Part shown: positions 56,077 to 64,000 of the stretch, piece after piece
How positions within the stretch are numbered: the first letter of the stretch is position 1
Layout of the letters: each line of letters starts with the position of its first letter
Assembly: GCF_028209625.1 (NCBI RefSeq)
Contig: NZ_JAQLDU010000001.1
Location: 1 to 64,000, forward strand
From: Collinsella aerofaciens
Lineage (GTDB): Bacteria > Actinomycetota > Coriobacteriia > Coriobacteriales > Coriobacteriaceae
Direction of reading: 5' to 3'
Length of the DNA stretch: 64,000 bases
Made by a program: the position numbers and the translations under genes
Notes under the pieces: generated by a model
Seen by the model: the letters and a program-made list of their open reading frames with translations, nothing else
What the model was told of the DNA's origin: nothing
The model's database searches: none

Positions 56077-57077
56077 CACCGGGCATCGCCCCCCGAAGCG
56101 GGGCGAACGTCGCGAAGGCAGCGCCCATCCCAGGTGGCGGCCCATGCGCCGCCCGGCTCGGTATGCACGTCGAAGTATCCCGTTTTCGGGACAGCTAGCT
56201 CGGAGAGCAGCGCTTTCACGGTACCCGCGTGAACGACGAAGACGGCGCGCCCGCTCCCCGAGGCGCGCTCCGATTTGCACGCCTCCCGAAACGCCGCGAC
56301 GACGCGGCGGGTGAAATCGCTCTTGCCCTCGCCATGCGGGCAGCGCGTCTCGCACCAGGAGTCTACCCAGGCGCGATAGCGCACATCCTCTTTAAGCTCG
56401 GCGGCGCTTCGCCCCTCGAAGTCGCCGAAATCCATCTCGCGCAGACCGGGGCACGCCATAAGCTCCGCGTTCGGGAAGAGGATGCGCGCCGTCTGGTCGG
56501 TGCGGACCATGCCGCTCGTGATAACACGGAACACGTCACGATCGCACGCGAGGTCGCGCAAAGCGCGCTCGCCCGCACTCGACAGGGGCTCGTCGGTGCC
56601 CGCCCCGCTGTAGCGATGGTCTTCCGTGCCCGCCGTGGCACCATGGCGCACGAAGACGACTTCCAAAGGCGTGCCCGCGCCCTGCGTCCCTCGAGGCGCA
56701 TCGGCAAGGTTTCCTTTGATGACCTGGGGAATCCCGCACGTCATGCGCACGACGACGTCGGCGCGCGCAGCGAGCGCGCATCCCAGGCGCCCCGCGCGCT
56801 CGCGCCATTGGGCGTCTTCCGCACACATGGGGACGACCCCCGAGCCGACCAAGGGCAGAATCACTGCGTCGAAGCCGATCAGCCGCTCGAGCGCCCGGTC
56901 AGAGTCGAGTGCGCGTACGAGTTCCTCAACACGGTACGCGACGCGGCCGCCAAAAGCCGCGGGCACGCCGCCCTCCGCAAGCTGCGCCGCGTCGACGAAA
57001 TCGTTCGCCGCGAACCCGAGCTTTTCGCGCACGAAGGTCCTCTTCCCCGAATGCGCGCCACCTACCACGAGCATCAT
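56076..57077 (-). CDS. Fusion: CobU-like P-loop domain + histidine phosphatase (CobC type)
   Basis: 333 aa from the ATG at 57077 (another follows directly), overlapping the cobS stop; the longer frame to 57371 is GC-rich read-through. Residues ~1-145 resemble CobU (MLVVGGAHSGKRTF; VILPLVGSGVVPM; VRMTCGIPQVIKG), but the P-loop ends GKR instead of GKS and the guanylylated His segment (R-I-x-x-H-R) is absent. Residues ~155-333 form a phosphoglycerate-mutase-like phosphatase with EVVFVRHGATAGTEDHRYSG and a distal VVHAGTV His, fitting alpha-ribazole-phosphate phosphatase. A complete CobU is encoded two genes upstream, so the first domain is redundant or altered. Confidence 0.85.
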   Translation of the reverse strand: MMLVVGGAHSGKRTFVREKLGFAANDFVDAAQLAEGGVPAAFGGRVAYRVEELVRALDSDRALERLIGFDAVILPLVGSGVVPMCAEDAQWRERAGRLGCALAARADVVVRMTCGIPQVIKGNLADAPRGTQGAGTPLEVVFVRHGATAGTEDHRYSGAGTDEPLSSAGERALRDLACDRDVFRVITSGMVRTDQTARILFPNAELMACPGLREMDFGDFEGRSAAELKEDVRYRAWVDSWCETRCPHGEGKSDFTRRVVAAFREACKSERASGSGRAVFVVHAGTVKALLSELAVPKTGYFDVHTEPGGAWAATWDGRCLRDVRPASGGDAR

Positions 57078-57841
57078 AGGAGCATGCCCCCCGCCACCAG
57101 CATGGCAAGCATCGCGAGCTCGGCCCATTGCAGAAACCATCCGGCCAAATCCCCCGTCACCCCGCCGAAGCGGGACAGGGCAACATGGCGGTACCACGCG
57201 AGCGCCAAAAGCCCCGCCACCGCCATAAGGGCGCCGACGGCCTGAGCGCACGCGACCATCCCTGCAGCCGAAGCCGCAGCGAAAGCGCAAAGCGGCACGA
57301 CGATCGCCGCGCGCTTCTTCGCAGGCGAGAGCCCCGCGGCCATGCCGTCCGCCCGCGCGGCAGGCCAGCATTCAACGGCGAGTCCCGAAAGCGCGCGGGA
57401 GAACACGAGCGAGCACAGAAGCGCGAGGAACGCCCCCGCCGTAAGCGGCAGCGCGGTGAACAGGGAAAACTGCAGAATAAGGTACACAACAACACCGATG
57501 ACCCCGAAGGCGCCCGCCCGCGGGTCGTGCATGATCTCGAGCTTTCGCTCGCGCGGGGCCCAACTTGCAAGCGCATCGGAGGTGTCGCAGAGCCCGTCTA
57601 GATGGATGCCTCCCGTCACCGCCACAGGCAGCGCCACGAGCACGGCCGCGACGATGGTCGCGGGCACGCCGAGCAGGTTCGCCACGTGCCCCCACGCCGT
57701 CATGAGGAAGCCTTCCGCAAGGCCCACCAGGGGAAACGCGGCAAGCGCATGGGTTGATCCGAAATCGGTCCAGGCCGATTTCGGGACGGGGATGCGCGAG
57801 AACGTTCCGAACGCCGCGCCGATTGCCTCTGCTATCTTCAC
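57074..57841 (-). CDS. cobS: Adenosylcobinamide-GDP ribazoletransferase (cobalamin synthase)
   Basis: 255 aa from the GTG at 57841, overlapping the cobU stop (GTGA). Membrane protein with six or so helices; TFSRIPVPKSAW and VTGGIHLDGLCDTSDALAS with the acidic metal-binding residues are the family marks. It joins AdoCbi-GDP and alpha-ribazole(-phosphate). Confidence 0.93.
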   Translation of the reverse strand: MKIAEAIGAAFGTFSRIPVPKSAWTDFGSTHALAAFPLVGLAEGFLMTAWGHVANLLGVPATIVAAVLVALPVAVTGGIHLDGLCDTSDALASWAPRERKLEIMHDPRAGAFGVIGVVVYLILQFSLFTALPLTAGAFLALLCSLVFSRALSGLAVECWPAARADGMAAGLSPAKKRAAIVVPLCAFAAASAAGMVACAQAVGALMAVAGLLALAWYRHVALSRFGGVTGDLAGWFLQWAELAMLAMLVAGGMLL

Positions 57842-58386
57842 CTTGTAGGTCCTTCGCCTTTCATCCACACGGGAATCCCGCATACCACTTCGACTGCGCG
57901 GTCGGCCAGCGCCGCCACGCCCGCGTTCACGCGCGCGAGCGCGCGCCTCCATGCCTCGGTCCCCTCATCGTAGCGCATCCCATCGGCGAACACGTCGACG
58001 GTGACCACCACCGTATACGCAGCGGCCTGAGCAAGCCGTTCGATGCCTCCGAGCACCTCGCGCGCCGCAGCGTCGGGGTCACGTGGGGACAAGCCGCCTT
58101 CCGCGAAAAGCTCGTTCGCAACCAGGTTGCCCACGTCCTCCAAAAGAAGCGTGCAGCCGCGCGGAAGCCCGGGCACTGCGGCGCCCACGTCACGCGTGCG
58201 CTCGAGGGTGGAAAACCCCTTGCCCTCGCGCAGCGCCCGATGGCGCGCAATGCGGTGGGCGCCCTCTTCCCCGAAGGGCTCCATCGTTGCCAGGTACACG
58301 CGGGGGCCGTCGTGCCCGAGGCACAGGGACTCGGCGTAGGCGCTCTTGCCGCTCGCGGCGGCGCCGATAACGAGCGTCACCGTCAT
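57838..58386 (-). CDS. cobU: Adenosylcobinamide kinase/guanylyltransferase
   Basis: 182 aa from the ATG at 58386 (ATGA with cobT). P-loop LVIGAAASGKSAYAES, HRIARHRALRE containing the guanylylated His, and the C-terminal VVCGIPVWMKG. The family is complete here, in contrast with the CobU-like domain at 56076-57077. The open frame to 59322 is out-of-frame read-through of cobT. Confidence 0.92.
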   Translation of the reverse strand: MTVTLVIGAAASGKSAYAESLCLGHDGPRVYLATMEPFGEEGAHRIARHRALREGKGFSTLERTRDVGAAVPGLPRGCTLLLEDVGNLVANELFAEGGLSPRDPDAAAREVLGGIERLAQAAAYTVVVTVDVFADGMRYDEGTEAWRRALARVNAGVAALADRAVEVVCGIPVWMKGEGPTR

Positions 58387-59525
58387 TTCCCGGCCTCGAA
58401 ATGCTCGTAAGCAGCCATGCCAGTCGCCGTGAACGTCTTCCCATCCCGGTACACGCGCAGCGCCGAATCCAGAAGGGGCAGATACGCCATGGCGCCCGCG
58501 CCCTCGCCCAAGTGCATGCCTGCGTCGAGGGGTGCCTTTATGTCGAGCTCGCGAAGGAGCTCCTGGCTTGCGGGTTCGCTTGATGCGTGGGTGCCCACGA
58601 GGTAACCCAAGGCGTTGGGGCACAGGCGCGCCGCGCACAGGGCCGCCGTGCAGGATATGACCCCGTCGAGGAGCGCCGGCGCCTTCGAGGCCGCGGCCCC
58701 CAGGTAGAAGCCGCACATCGCCGCGATGTCGAAGCCGCCCACCTTCGAGAGCACGTCGATTGGGTCGGCGGGATCGGGCGAGTTCGCGTCGATAGCGCGC
58801 TCGACCACGTCGCGCTTGCGCGCGAGCGAGGCGTCCGAGAGCCCCGCGCCGCGCCCGACGAGGCTCCGCGCGTCCGCCCGGATGAGCACTGCGGCCACCG
58901 CCGCCGAGGTGGTCGTGTTGCCGATGCCCATCTCGCCCGCGGCGAGAAGGCGCACGCCGGCGCGGGCAAGCCCGCACGCGACGGCAATTCCGACCTCGAT
59001 CGCGCGCACGGCCCCATCTCGAGACATAGCGGAGCCGTGCGCGATGTTGCCACTCCCCCGCCGCACGTTCGCGCGCACCATGCGCGCGTCTTCTATGCCC
59101 CGGGCCATACCCACGTCGACGGGCACGACCTCGGCATCCGCGAACGCCGCCATGCGGCAGGCGCTCGTGGCCCCCTCGCACATGTTGCGCGCGACGGCTC
59201 GCGTCACGTCTTGCCCGCTTTGCGACACGCCTTCGGCAACGACCCCGTTGTCGGAGAAGAATACCGCGAGCGCACGGGGAAACTCGGCCACCTCGGCGCT
59301 CCCCTGAGCTGCAGCGATACACGCGACGGCGTCTTCAAAGTCGCCCAATCCCCCCAAGGGGTGCGCGATGGAGTCCCACGCGGCGTACGCGGCGGCGCGG
59401 GCGCATTCGTCTGCGGGCGCGATCCGGGAGAGCGCGGCTTCGAGCACGGCGCCCGGCGCCGACGAGAACGCGCGCTCGACTTCCTCGCGAATGCAGGCAA
59501 GCGCGGTTTCGGTTGTTTCAGCCAT
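58383..59525 (-). CDS. cobT: Nicotinate-nucleotide-dimethylbenzimidazole phosphoribosyltransferase
   Basis: 380 aa from the ATG at 59525 behind AGAGGAG. It activates the lower ligand base as alpha-ribazole phosphate. Motifs: FFSDNGVVAEGVSQSG, GEMGIGNTTTSAAV and MHLGEGAGAM with the catalytic Glu. The start overlaps the cbiA stop by 8 bp. Confidence 0.94.
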   Translation of the reverse strand: MAETTETALACIREEVERAFSSAPGAVLEAALSRIAPADECARAAAYAAWDSIAHPLGGLGDFEDAVACIAAAQGSAEVAEFPRALAVFFSDNGVVAEGVSQSGQDVTRAVARNMCEGATSACRMAAFADAEVVPVDVGMARGIEDARMVRANVRRGSGNIAHGSAMSRDGAVRAIEVGIAVACGLARAGVRLLAAGEMGIGNTTTSAAVAAVLIRADARSLVGRGAGLSDASLARKRDVVERAIDANSPDPADPIDVLSKVGGFDIAAMCGFYLGAAASKAPALLDGVISCTAALCAARLCPNALGYLVGTHASSEPASQELLRELDIKAPLDAGMHLGEGAGAMAYLPLLDSALRVYRDGKTFTATGMAAYEHFEAGK

Positions 59526-60900
59526 GCCGTCTCCTCTCTGCGAACGACGCTGCGGCAGATGCGAACGCGCGCGCAACGTCGGGGTTCGCGGGATAGTACA
59601 CATGCGGAAAGCCCGCCACCAGGGACGGGGTGGCCGTCATGCACGGCCAGCCCTTGTCGCGCCGGGGCTTCTGCGCCCAGAAGTCGCCGCCCGGGCAGGT
59701 GGACTGCCAGTAATGGAATTCGTGCGCGCGGATGCGTGTGCCGCGCGGCCCGTAGAGCCCGTCGCGTTGGGAAGTGAGCTCCACGTACCCGAAATGGGAC
59801 AGCCTTCCCCCGTTCTCGCTTGCGCCCTCAAGGGCGCCCGCAACAGGCCAGCGCCGCCCCTCGCTATCGGCGATTTCGCGCTGCAGGTACAGAAACCCAC
59901 CGCATTCGGCGACCGTCGGCATGCCGGATTCCACCGCGCGCCGCACCGCTTCGCGCATCGGCGCGTTCTCGGAGAGCTGCCGCGCATGGAGCTCCGGGTA
60001 GCCGCCCCCCAGATAGAGGGCGCTTGTCCCCCGGGGCAACTCGCTATCACGCAGGGGGCTGAAAAAGGCCAGCTCGCAACCAAGGTCCTCGAGCGCGCGC
60101 AGGTTCTCCTCGTAGTAGAACGAGAACGCCTCGTCACGTGCGACGGCGACGATGGGCCGCGCTCCCGCGATCAGCTCCAACCGGTAAGGTTCCTCGCGGA
60201 TATCGGGTGCCGTCGCCGCTATTTCGAGCAAGCGATCGACGTCGACGCTCTTTTCCACCAGCTCGGCCATCTTGTCGATGCGCGCGGAGAGCTGCTCGAC
60301 CTCGTCGGCGGTCACAAGCCCCAGATGCCGGCTTTCGAGCGAGAACGCCTCGTCGGCGGGGATATTCCCCAAAACTGTGACGCCCGTGTGCTTCTCGATC
60401 GCAGGCGCCGCGTAGGCGCAGGCAGCGGCGCTCGTCTTGTTCAGCACGACGCCGCGCACGTTCGCACAAGGCAGGAACTCGGCGATGCCATGGATTACGG
60501 CGGCGAGCGATAAAGACGCCCCGCGCCCGTTCACCACTAAAACGACCGGCGTTTCCGTGTCGCGCGCAACCTGGTAGCTACTCGCGTCGGCCACGCCGGG
60601 CGCCATGCCGTCGTAGAAGCCCATAACCCCCTCGAGTACCGCGACATCCGCGCCTGCGGCGCCGCGTGCGAGCAGGGCGCGCAGCGTCGGGGCGTCGGTG
60701 AAGAAGCCGTCTAAGTTGCCCGAGCGCGCACCCACGACGCGGCGATGAAAGAGCGGGTCGATGTAGTCGGGGCCGCATTTGAAGGCCGCGCATGCAAGGC
60801 CGCGGCGCGCGAGCGCGCGCAGGAGCGCGCACGTTACGACCGTCTTGCCGCTCCCGCTCGAGGGCGCAGTGACCATGAAGCGCGGGATGGACGTGCTCAC
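59518..60900 (-). CDS. cbiA: Cobyrinic acid a,c-diamide synthase
   Basis: 460 aa. N-terminal ATP domain (FMVTAPSSGSGKTVVTCALL, FKCGPDYIDP, VLEGVMGFYDG) and a C-terminal glutaminase domain with ALYLGGGYPELHA and nucleophile Cys in VAECGGFLYLQ. Amidates the a and c side chains. ATG at 60900 overlaps the cbiET stop (ATGA). Confidence 0.94.
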   Translation of the reverse strand: MSTSIPRFMVTAPSSGSGKTVVTCALLRALARRGLACAAFKCGPDYIDPLFHRRVVGARSGNLDGFFTDAPTLRALLARGAAGADVAVLEGVMGFYDGMAPGVADASSYQVARDTETPVVLVVNGRGASLSLAAVIHGIAEFLPCANVRGVVLNKTSAAACAYAAPAIEKHTGVTVLGNIPADEAFSLESRHLGLVTADEVEQLSARIDKMAELVEKSVDVDRLLEIAATAPDIREEPYRLELIAGARPIVAVARDEAFSFYYEENLRALEDLGCELAFFSPLRDSELPRGTSALYLGGGYPELHARQLSENAPMREAVRRAVESGMPTVAECGGFLYLQREIADSEGRRWPVAGALEGASENGGRLSHFGYVELTSQRDGLYGPRGTRIRAHEFHYWQSTCPGGDFWAQKPRRDKGWPCMTATPSLVAGFPHVYYPANPDVARAFASAAASFAERRRHG

Positions 60901-62369
60901 CGGGCGCCGCCTTCCCCACCTGCGGCGCTGCAGTTAGCAAGCGAGACCACCTCAACGGATGGGTTCCCCTCGACAGAGAGGTCCTCCCCGACAGGCGACT
61001 CAGCAAGCGCGCCGACTTCGGCAAGCTCCTCGGCATCCGCGCCCGCACCACGCGCGCTGACGAGGAACACGGGGTTTTGCGCCTTCATAAGATGGTGCGA
61101 GCCTACAGCCTCGGCACGGGCGGCCGACACCTGGCACGCCTCGAACCCCTTAAAGCGCGAACCCGAGAGGAGCGCGCACGCCTCGGTGAGCGTCTCAACG
61201 GTGACGCATGGCACGCACAGGCGAACCTGCGAGTTCTTCTCGAGCGCCGCCTCCACGATGGAGGGAAGCTCGCCCGCGCTCCCGCCGACGAACACGGCGT
61301 CGGGGACAGGCAGTTTCGCGAGCGCTTCGGGGGCGACATCGGGGACCGCATGCACGTTGCCGCACCCGAATGCATCCGCGTTCTCTCGGATGAGCCGCAC
61401 GCCGGCCGCGTTGCGCTCGACCGCCCATACCGACCCCGCTCGCGCGACGAGCGCCGCCTCGATCGACACGCTCCCCGTGCCGGCGCCGACATCCCACACG
61501 GTGTCGGTCGCGGTAAGGCGCAGCTTCGCGAGCGCGACGGCGCGCACCTCCTGCTTGGTCATGGGAACGTCGCCGCGGATGAAGAGCTCGTCGGGAATGC
61601 CCGAGGAAGCGTACGGCCAGCGGGAGCTCGCGGCGCGGGATGCGCCCGCAGAGTCCGCCGCGAAAGAAGCCGCCGCGGGCTCAGACGCGCCGGCCGGCGC
61701 CTCGGAGGCTGCGCTAGAGCCCGCAGGCGACCCGGCGCCGCCTGCGGGCTCGACAAGCATCACGTTCAAGTCGTCGAACGTCTGACCTGCGATTTCACTT
61801 GCGGTCGCGCAGGTGATGCGCTCGTCGGGGTACGACAGGCGCTCGGCCACCGTCACGCGCGCGTCCCCGAAGCCCGCCTGCACAAGCTCGCCCGAAAGCC
61901 GCGAGGGGTCTTCCCCGCCCGACGTGGCGAGGAAGAGCTCACCTGCGCGCTCGGCCTCGGCCACGATGTCGCACGCCACGCCGTGAGCGCTCGCGAAGCG
62001 CCAATCCTGCCATGGACGCGCGAGGCGCGCGGCGAGATACGACGCTGAGCTTATGCCGGGAATGACGCGCACGTCCACCCGCGCGTCGCCGGAGAGCGCC
62101 TCCACCAGGCGGCGCGCGCCGCTGAACAGCCCCACATCGCCCGTCATCACGACCACGGCGCGCTGCCACGACGCCGCATCGGTGAGAGCGGCGACGATGT
62201 CCGCCGTCTTCACGAGCTCGCATCTCACCACGTCGGGCGGCACGTCGATGCTGACAAGCGCGCGATGAGCGCCGATGACCACGTCGGCGATGTCGATCGC
62301 GTCGAGCGCCGCGCGCGAGAGCAAGTCGGGGTTTCCGGGCCCCGCCCCGATGATCGTTACCTTTCGCAT
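60897..62369 (-). CDS. cbiET: Fused precorrin-6Y C5,15-methyltransferase/decarboxylase (CbiE-CbiT, CobL)
   Basis: 490 aa from the ATG at 62369 (GGGAGA upstream), overlapping cobJ by 13 bp. CbiE domain: KVTIIGAGPGNPDLLSRAAL and VIPGISSASYLAARL. An unusual ~40-residue Ala/Ser/Gly/Pro linker (about 205-245) leads to CbiT: TKQEVRAVALAKL, VWDVGAGTGSVSIEAAL and AVFVGGSAGEL. It methylates C5 and C15 and removes the C12 acetate. The C-terminal ~40 residues are Glu/Ala/Ser-rich. Confidence 0.93.
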   Translation of the reverse strand: MRKVTIIGAGPGNPDLLSRAALDAIDIADVVIGAHRALVSIDVPPDVVRCELVKTADIVAALTDAASWQRAVVVMTGDVGLFSGARRLVEALSGDARVDVRVIPGISSASYLAARLARPWQDWRFASAHGVACDIVAEAERAGELFLATSGGEDPSRLSGELVQAGFGDARVTVAERLSYPDERITCATASEIAGQTFDDLNVMLVEPAGGAGSPAGSSAASEAPAGASEPAAASFAADSAGASRAASSRWPYASSGIPDELFIRGDVPMTKQEVRAVALAKLRLTATDTVWDVGAGTGSVSIEAALVARAGSVWAVERNAAGVRLIRENADAFGCGNVHAVPDVAPEALAKLPVPDAVFVGGSAGELPSIVEAALEKNSQVRLCVPCVTVETLTEACALLSGSRFKGFEACQVSAARAEAVGSHHLMKAQNPVFLVSARGAGADAEELAEVGALAESPVGEDLSVEGNPSVEVVSLANCSAAGGEGGAR

Positions 62370-63100
62370 GGAATCTCCCGATACCCGCGCGGCGTGACCA
62401 TACGGCCGCCTACGCGCTTCGTGTCCGCGTTGCCGACGAACACGGTGGTGAACATGTCGGCGTCGAACTCCCCCAGCTCGGAGAGCTTGCACATGCCCGA
62501 CTGCTGCCCCTCGCGCCCGATGTTGCGTACCCAGCCGCAGAGCGTGTCGGGGGCCTTCCATTCGAGCATAATCTTCGCCGCGCGCGAGAGCCTGTCGGCG
62601 CGCTTTCTGCTGCGCGGGTTGTACAAACAGATGCAGAAGTCGGCGCTCGCCACGGCGGCGAGCCTGCGCTCGATGACCTCCCACGGCGTGAGCAGGTCGG
62701 AGAGCGACACGACCGCGAAGTCGTGGGCAAGCGGGGCGCCGAGCACCGCCGACCCGCTCTGAGCCGCGGTGGCCCCGGCGATAACTTCCACGTCTACATC
62801 GGGGTAGTCCTCCGCAAGCTCCAGCACGGGGCTCGCCATGCCGTACACGCCCGCGTCACCGCTGCACACAAGCGCCACGGCTTCTCCGCTCTGCGCGCGC
62901 GAAAGCGCCAGGCGGCACCGTTCGACCTCGTGCATCATCGGCGTCGCGAGATGCGCCGCGTCGGGCACGGCGGCGAGCGCGAGCTCCACGTATTTCGTGT
63001 ACCCCACAACGATGTCGGCCGCCTCGAGCGCGCGCCGAGCCGCAATCGTCATGCCGTCGGGGCCGCCCGGGCCGATCCCCACCACGAAGAGCTTTCCCAT
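62357..63100 (-). CDS. cobJ: Precorrin-3B C17-methyltransferase (CobJ/CbiH)
   Basis: 247 aa from the ATG at 63100, five bases after AAGGAG; a GTG one codon earlier also fits. Tetrapyrrole methylase: KLFVVGIGPGGPDGMTIAAR, VVGYTKYVEL, ALVCSGDAGVYGMASPVLELA and IAGATAAQSGSAVLGAPLAHDFAVVSLSDLLTPW, the ring-contraction methylase signature. Stop/start overlap with cbiG. Confidence 0.94.
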   Translation of the reverse strand: MGKLFVVGIGPGGPDGMTIAARRALEAADIVVGYTKYVELALAAVPDAAHLATPMMHEVERCRLALSRAQSGEAVALVCSGDAGVYGMASPVLELAEDYPDVDVEVIAGATAAQSGSAVLGAPLAHDFAVVSLSDLLTPWEVIERRLAAVASADFCICLYNPRSRKRADRLSRAAKIMLEWKAPDTLCGWVRNIGREGQQSGMCKLSELGEFDADMFTTVFVGNADTKRVGGRMVTPRGYREIPCER

Positions 63101-64000
63101 CACAGCTCCTTAAACGAAAGTTCGATAGTTACCTTGGAAAACGCGACGGTCACGCCGCCGTGAGCGAGCTTCGGGAAGATAAGTTTGCCCCCGTCCGCGA
63201 GCGCCGCGCGCTCGCACACGTTGTCGACCCCCACCGTCGCGCGCACGAAATCAGATGTTGAAACGCTGCCTTCGACCTGCGACAACTCCTCTACGGAATA
63301 CGTCACAAGCGGAATATTGCGCGCGCGACAGAAGGCGAGCAGACCCTCCTCGTGCGCCTTCACGTCGATCGTCGCCGCTTCGCGCACGGCCGAAGGCGAG
63401 ATACCCGCCTGCCCGCACGCGAGAAGAAACGTCTCCCCGATCGCTTCGGCGCACGCACCGCGACGGCACCCTATGCCCGCAACGATGCAGGGCACGACAA
63501 GGCGAAGCGGCTCGGGCGCAGACGTCTGCGCCCGCACGCCCGCCGGCTTCCCCGTCTCACCGGCGGGCACGACCTCGCCCGTTGTCTCCGCCGCGCGAAC
63601 GGACGCACCTGCATTCGCGCCAGCGAACGGCGACACGACAATATCGGCCCGAGCGCGGTCGGACGCAATGTCAACCCCCTCAGGCAGCTGTCCCGAAATC
63701 GGCATGTCGGAATAGAGCGCCACGCGCCCGCCCGAAAGCAGCCGCGCCGACACTCGCTTGATGGCCTCGGGATTCGAAACGGCGAGCCCCGCACAGCGAG
63801 CCCACGTATCCACCGCCCACACGCCGCGGACGTCGGTCGCCGTGGTGATGACGGGGATGGCCCCTGCCGCGCGTGCCACAGTTTGCGCAAGCTCGTTCGC
63901 ACCGCCCAAATGCCCCGACAAAAGCGGGACGGCAAAGCGCCCCGCCTCGTCGATCGCCACAACCGCAGAATCGCTTGCCTTCGAGGCGACATGCGGCGCG
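63100..64000 (-). CDS. cbiG: Cobalt-precorrin 5A hydrolase CbiG (5' end outside window)
   Basis: Partial: the frame stays open to the window edge, reading APHVASKASDSAVVAIDEAGRF before the first internal GTG at 63960. LLSGHLGGANELA and VITTATDVRG are conserved CbiG sequences; the C-terminal domain has VAGIGCRRGACAEAIGE and SVSTSDFVRATVGVDNVCERAAL. A ~40-residue Ala/Gly/Glu-rich insertion separates them. CbiG opens the lactone ring of cobalt-precorrin-5A, so the route is the early-cobalt (anaerobic) one. Confidence 0.92.
   Translation of the reverse strand, partial: APHVASKASDSAVVAIDEAGRFAVPLLSGHLGGANELAQTVARAAGAIPVITTATDVRGVWAVDTWARCAGLAVSNPEAIKRVSARLLSGGRVALYSDMPISGQLPEGVDIASDRARADIVVSPFAGANAGASVRAAETTGEVVPAGETGKPAGVRAQTSAPEPLRLVVPCIVAGIGCRRGACAEAIGETFLLACGQAGISPSAVREAATIDVKAHEEGLLAFCRARNIPLVTYSVEELSQVEGSVSTSDFVRATVGVDNVCERAALADGGKLIFPKLAHGGVTVAFSKVTIELSFKEL

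Noticed and set aside
57838..59322. 494-aa reading of cobU
   Set aside because: The first ~310 residues are cobT read in another frame; the true CobU starts at 58386 with the P-loop.

Overview
The window looks like chromosome of a high-GC Gram-positive anaerobe, most likely a Coriobacteriia member close to Collinsella. The basis is gene content: a two-subunit GlgC/GlgD glycogen pathway, an oxygen-sensitive Fe-S serine dehydratase, an anaerobic-type cobalamin cluster, a membrane-anchored L,D-transpeptidase and no outer-membrane genes. The genus is inferred from memory, not from an alignment.

Layout. (1) 74-3945, minus strand, AT-rich: a 54-aa protein with a strong ribosome binding site, a 799-aa STAND-type NTPase with TPR-like repeats, and a 372-aa unknown protein with a C-terminal winged-helix-like region. 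This is a candidate conflict/defence operon. (2) 4241-17571, minus strand: a surface polysaccharide operon led by a NusG-like LoaP-type antiterminator. It encodes a priming sugar transferase, three glycosyltransferases, a Wzy polymerase, a Wzx flippase, a pyruvyltransferase with an F420-beta-like partner, and CapE/CapF/CapG for UDP-N-acetyl-L-fucosamine. GC-rich capE/F/G alternate with AT-rich genes, so the locus is a mosaic. The ~910-bp leader upstream of the LoaP gene carries a striking three-helix RNA hairpin (17761-17820). (3) 18485-20005, minus strand: tRNA-Ala(GGC) with its own promoter and terminator, thiamine diphosphokinase and a HAD phosphatase. (4) 20337-33405, plus strand: glycogen genes glgB, glgP, glgC, glgD, glgA and a GH13-GH77 fusion. 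GlgB and GlgA carry Lys/Ala/Thr-rich histone-H1-like tails. TGGTAAAAC operator-like sites flank the set. (5) 33494-46698: housekeeping genes (fmdB, rsmB, fmt, def, priA, gltX, metK, sdaA, an L,D-transpeptidase). The gaps hold several unrelated long nested palindromes. (6) 46831-50254, plus strand: a MacA/MacB-like efflux system. (7) 50466-64000, minus strand, very GC-rich: fourteen cobalamin genes from cobK back to a cbiG cut by the window edge. Nearly every junction overlaps by a few bases, so this is one translationally coupled operon. It includes a CobU-like/phosphatase fusion beside a normal CobU. A small IS21-type transposase remnant lies just beyond its 3' end.

Regions 2 and 4 are complete functional units. 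The cobalamin operon begins outside the window: cbiD, cbiF, cbiL and the chelatase are not seen. Start codons were moved from the longest open frame wherever a Shine-Dalgarno sequence, family alignment or stop/start overlap gave a better choice.
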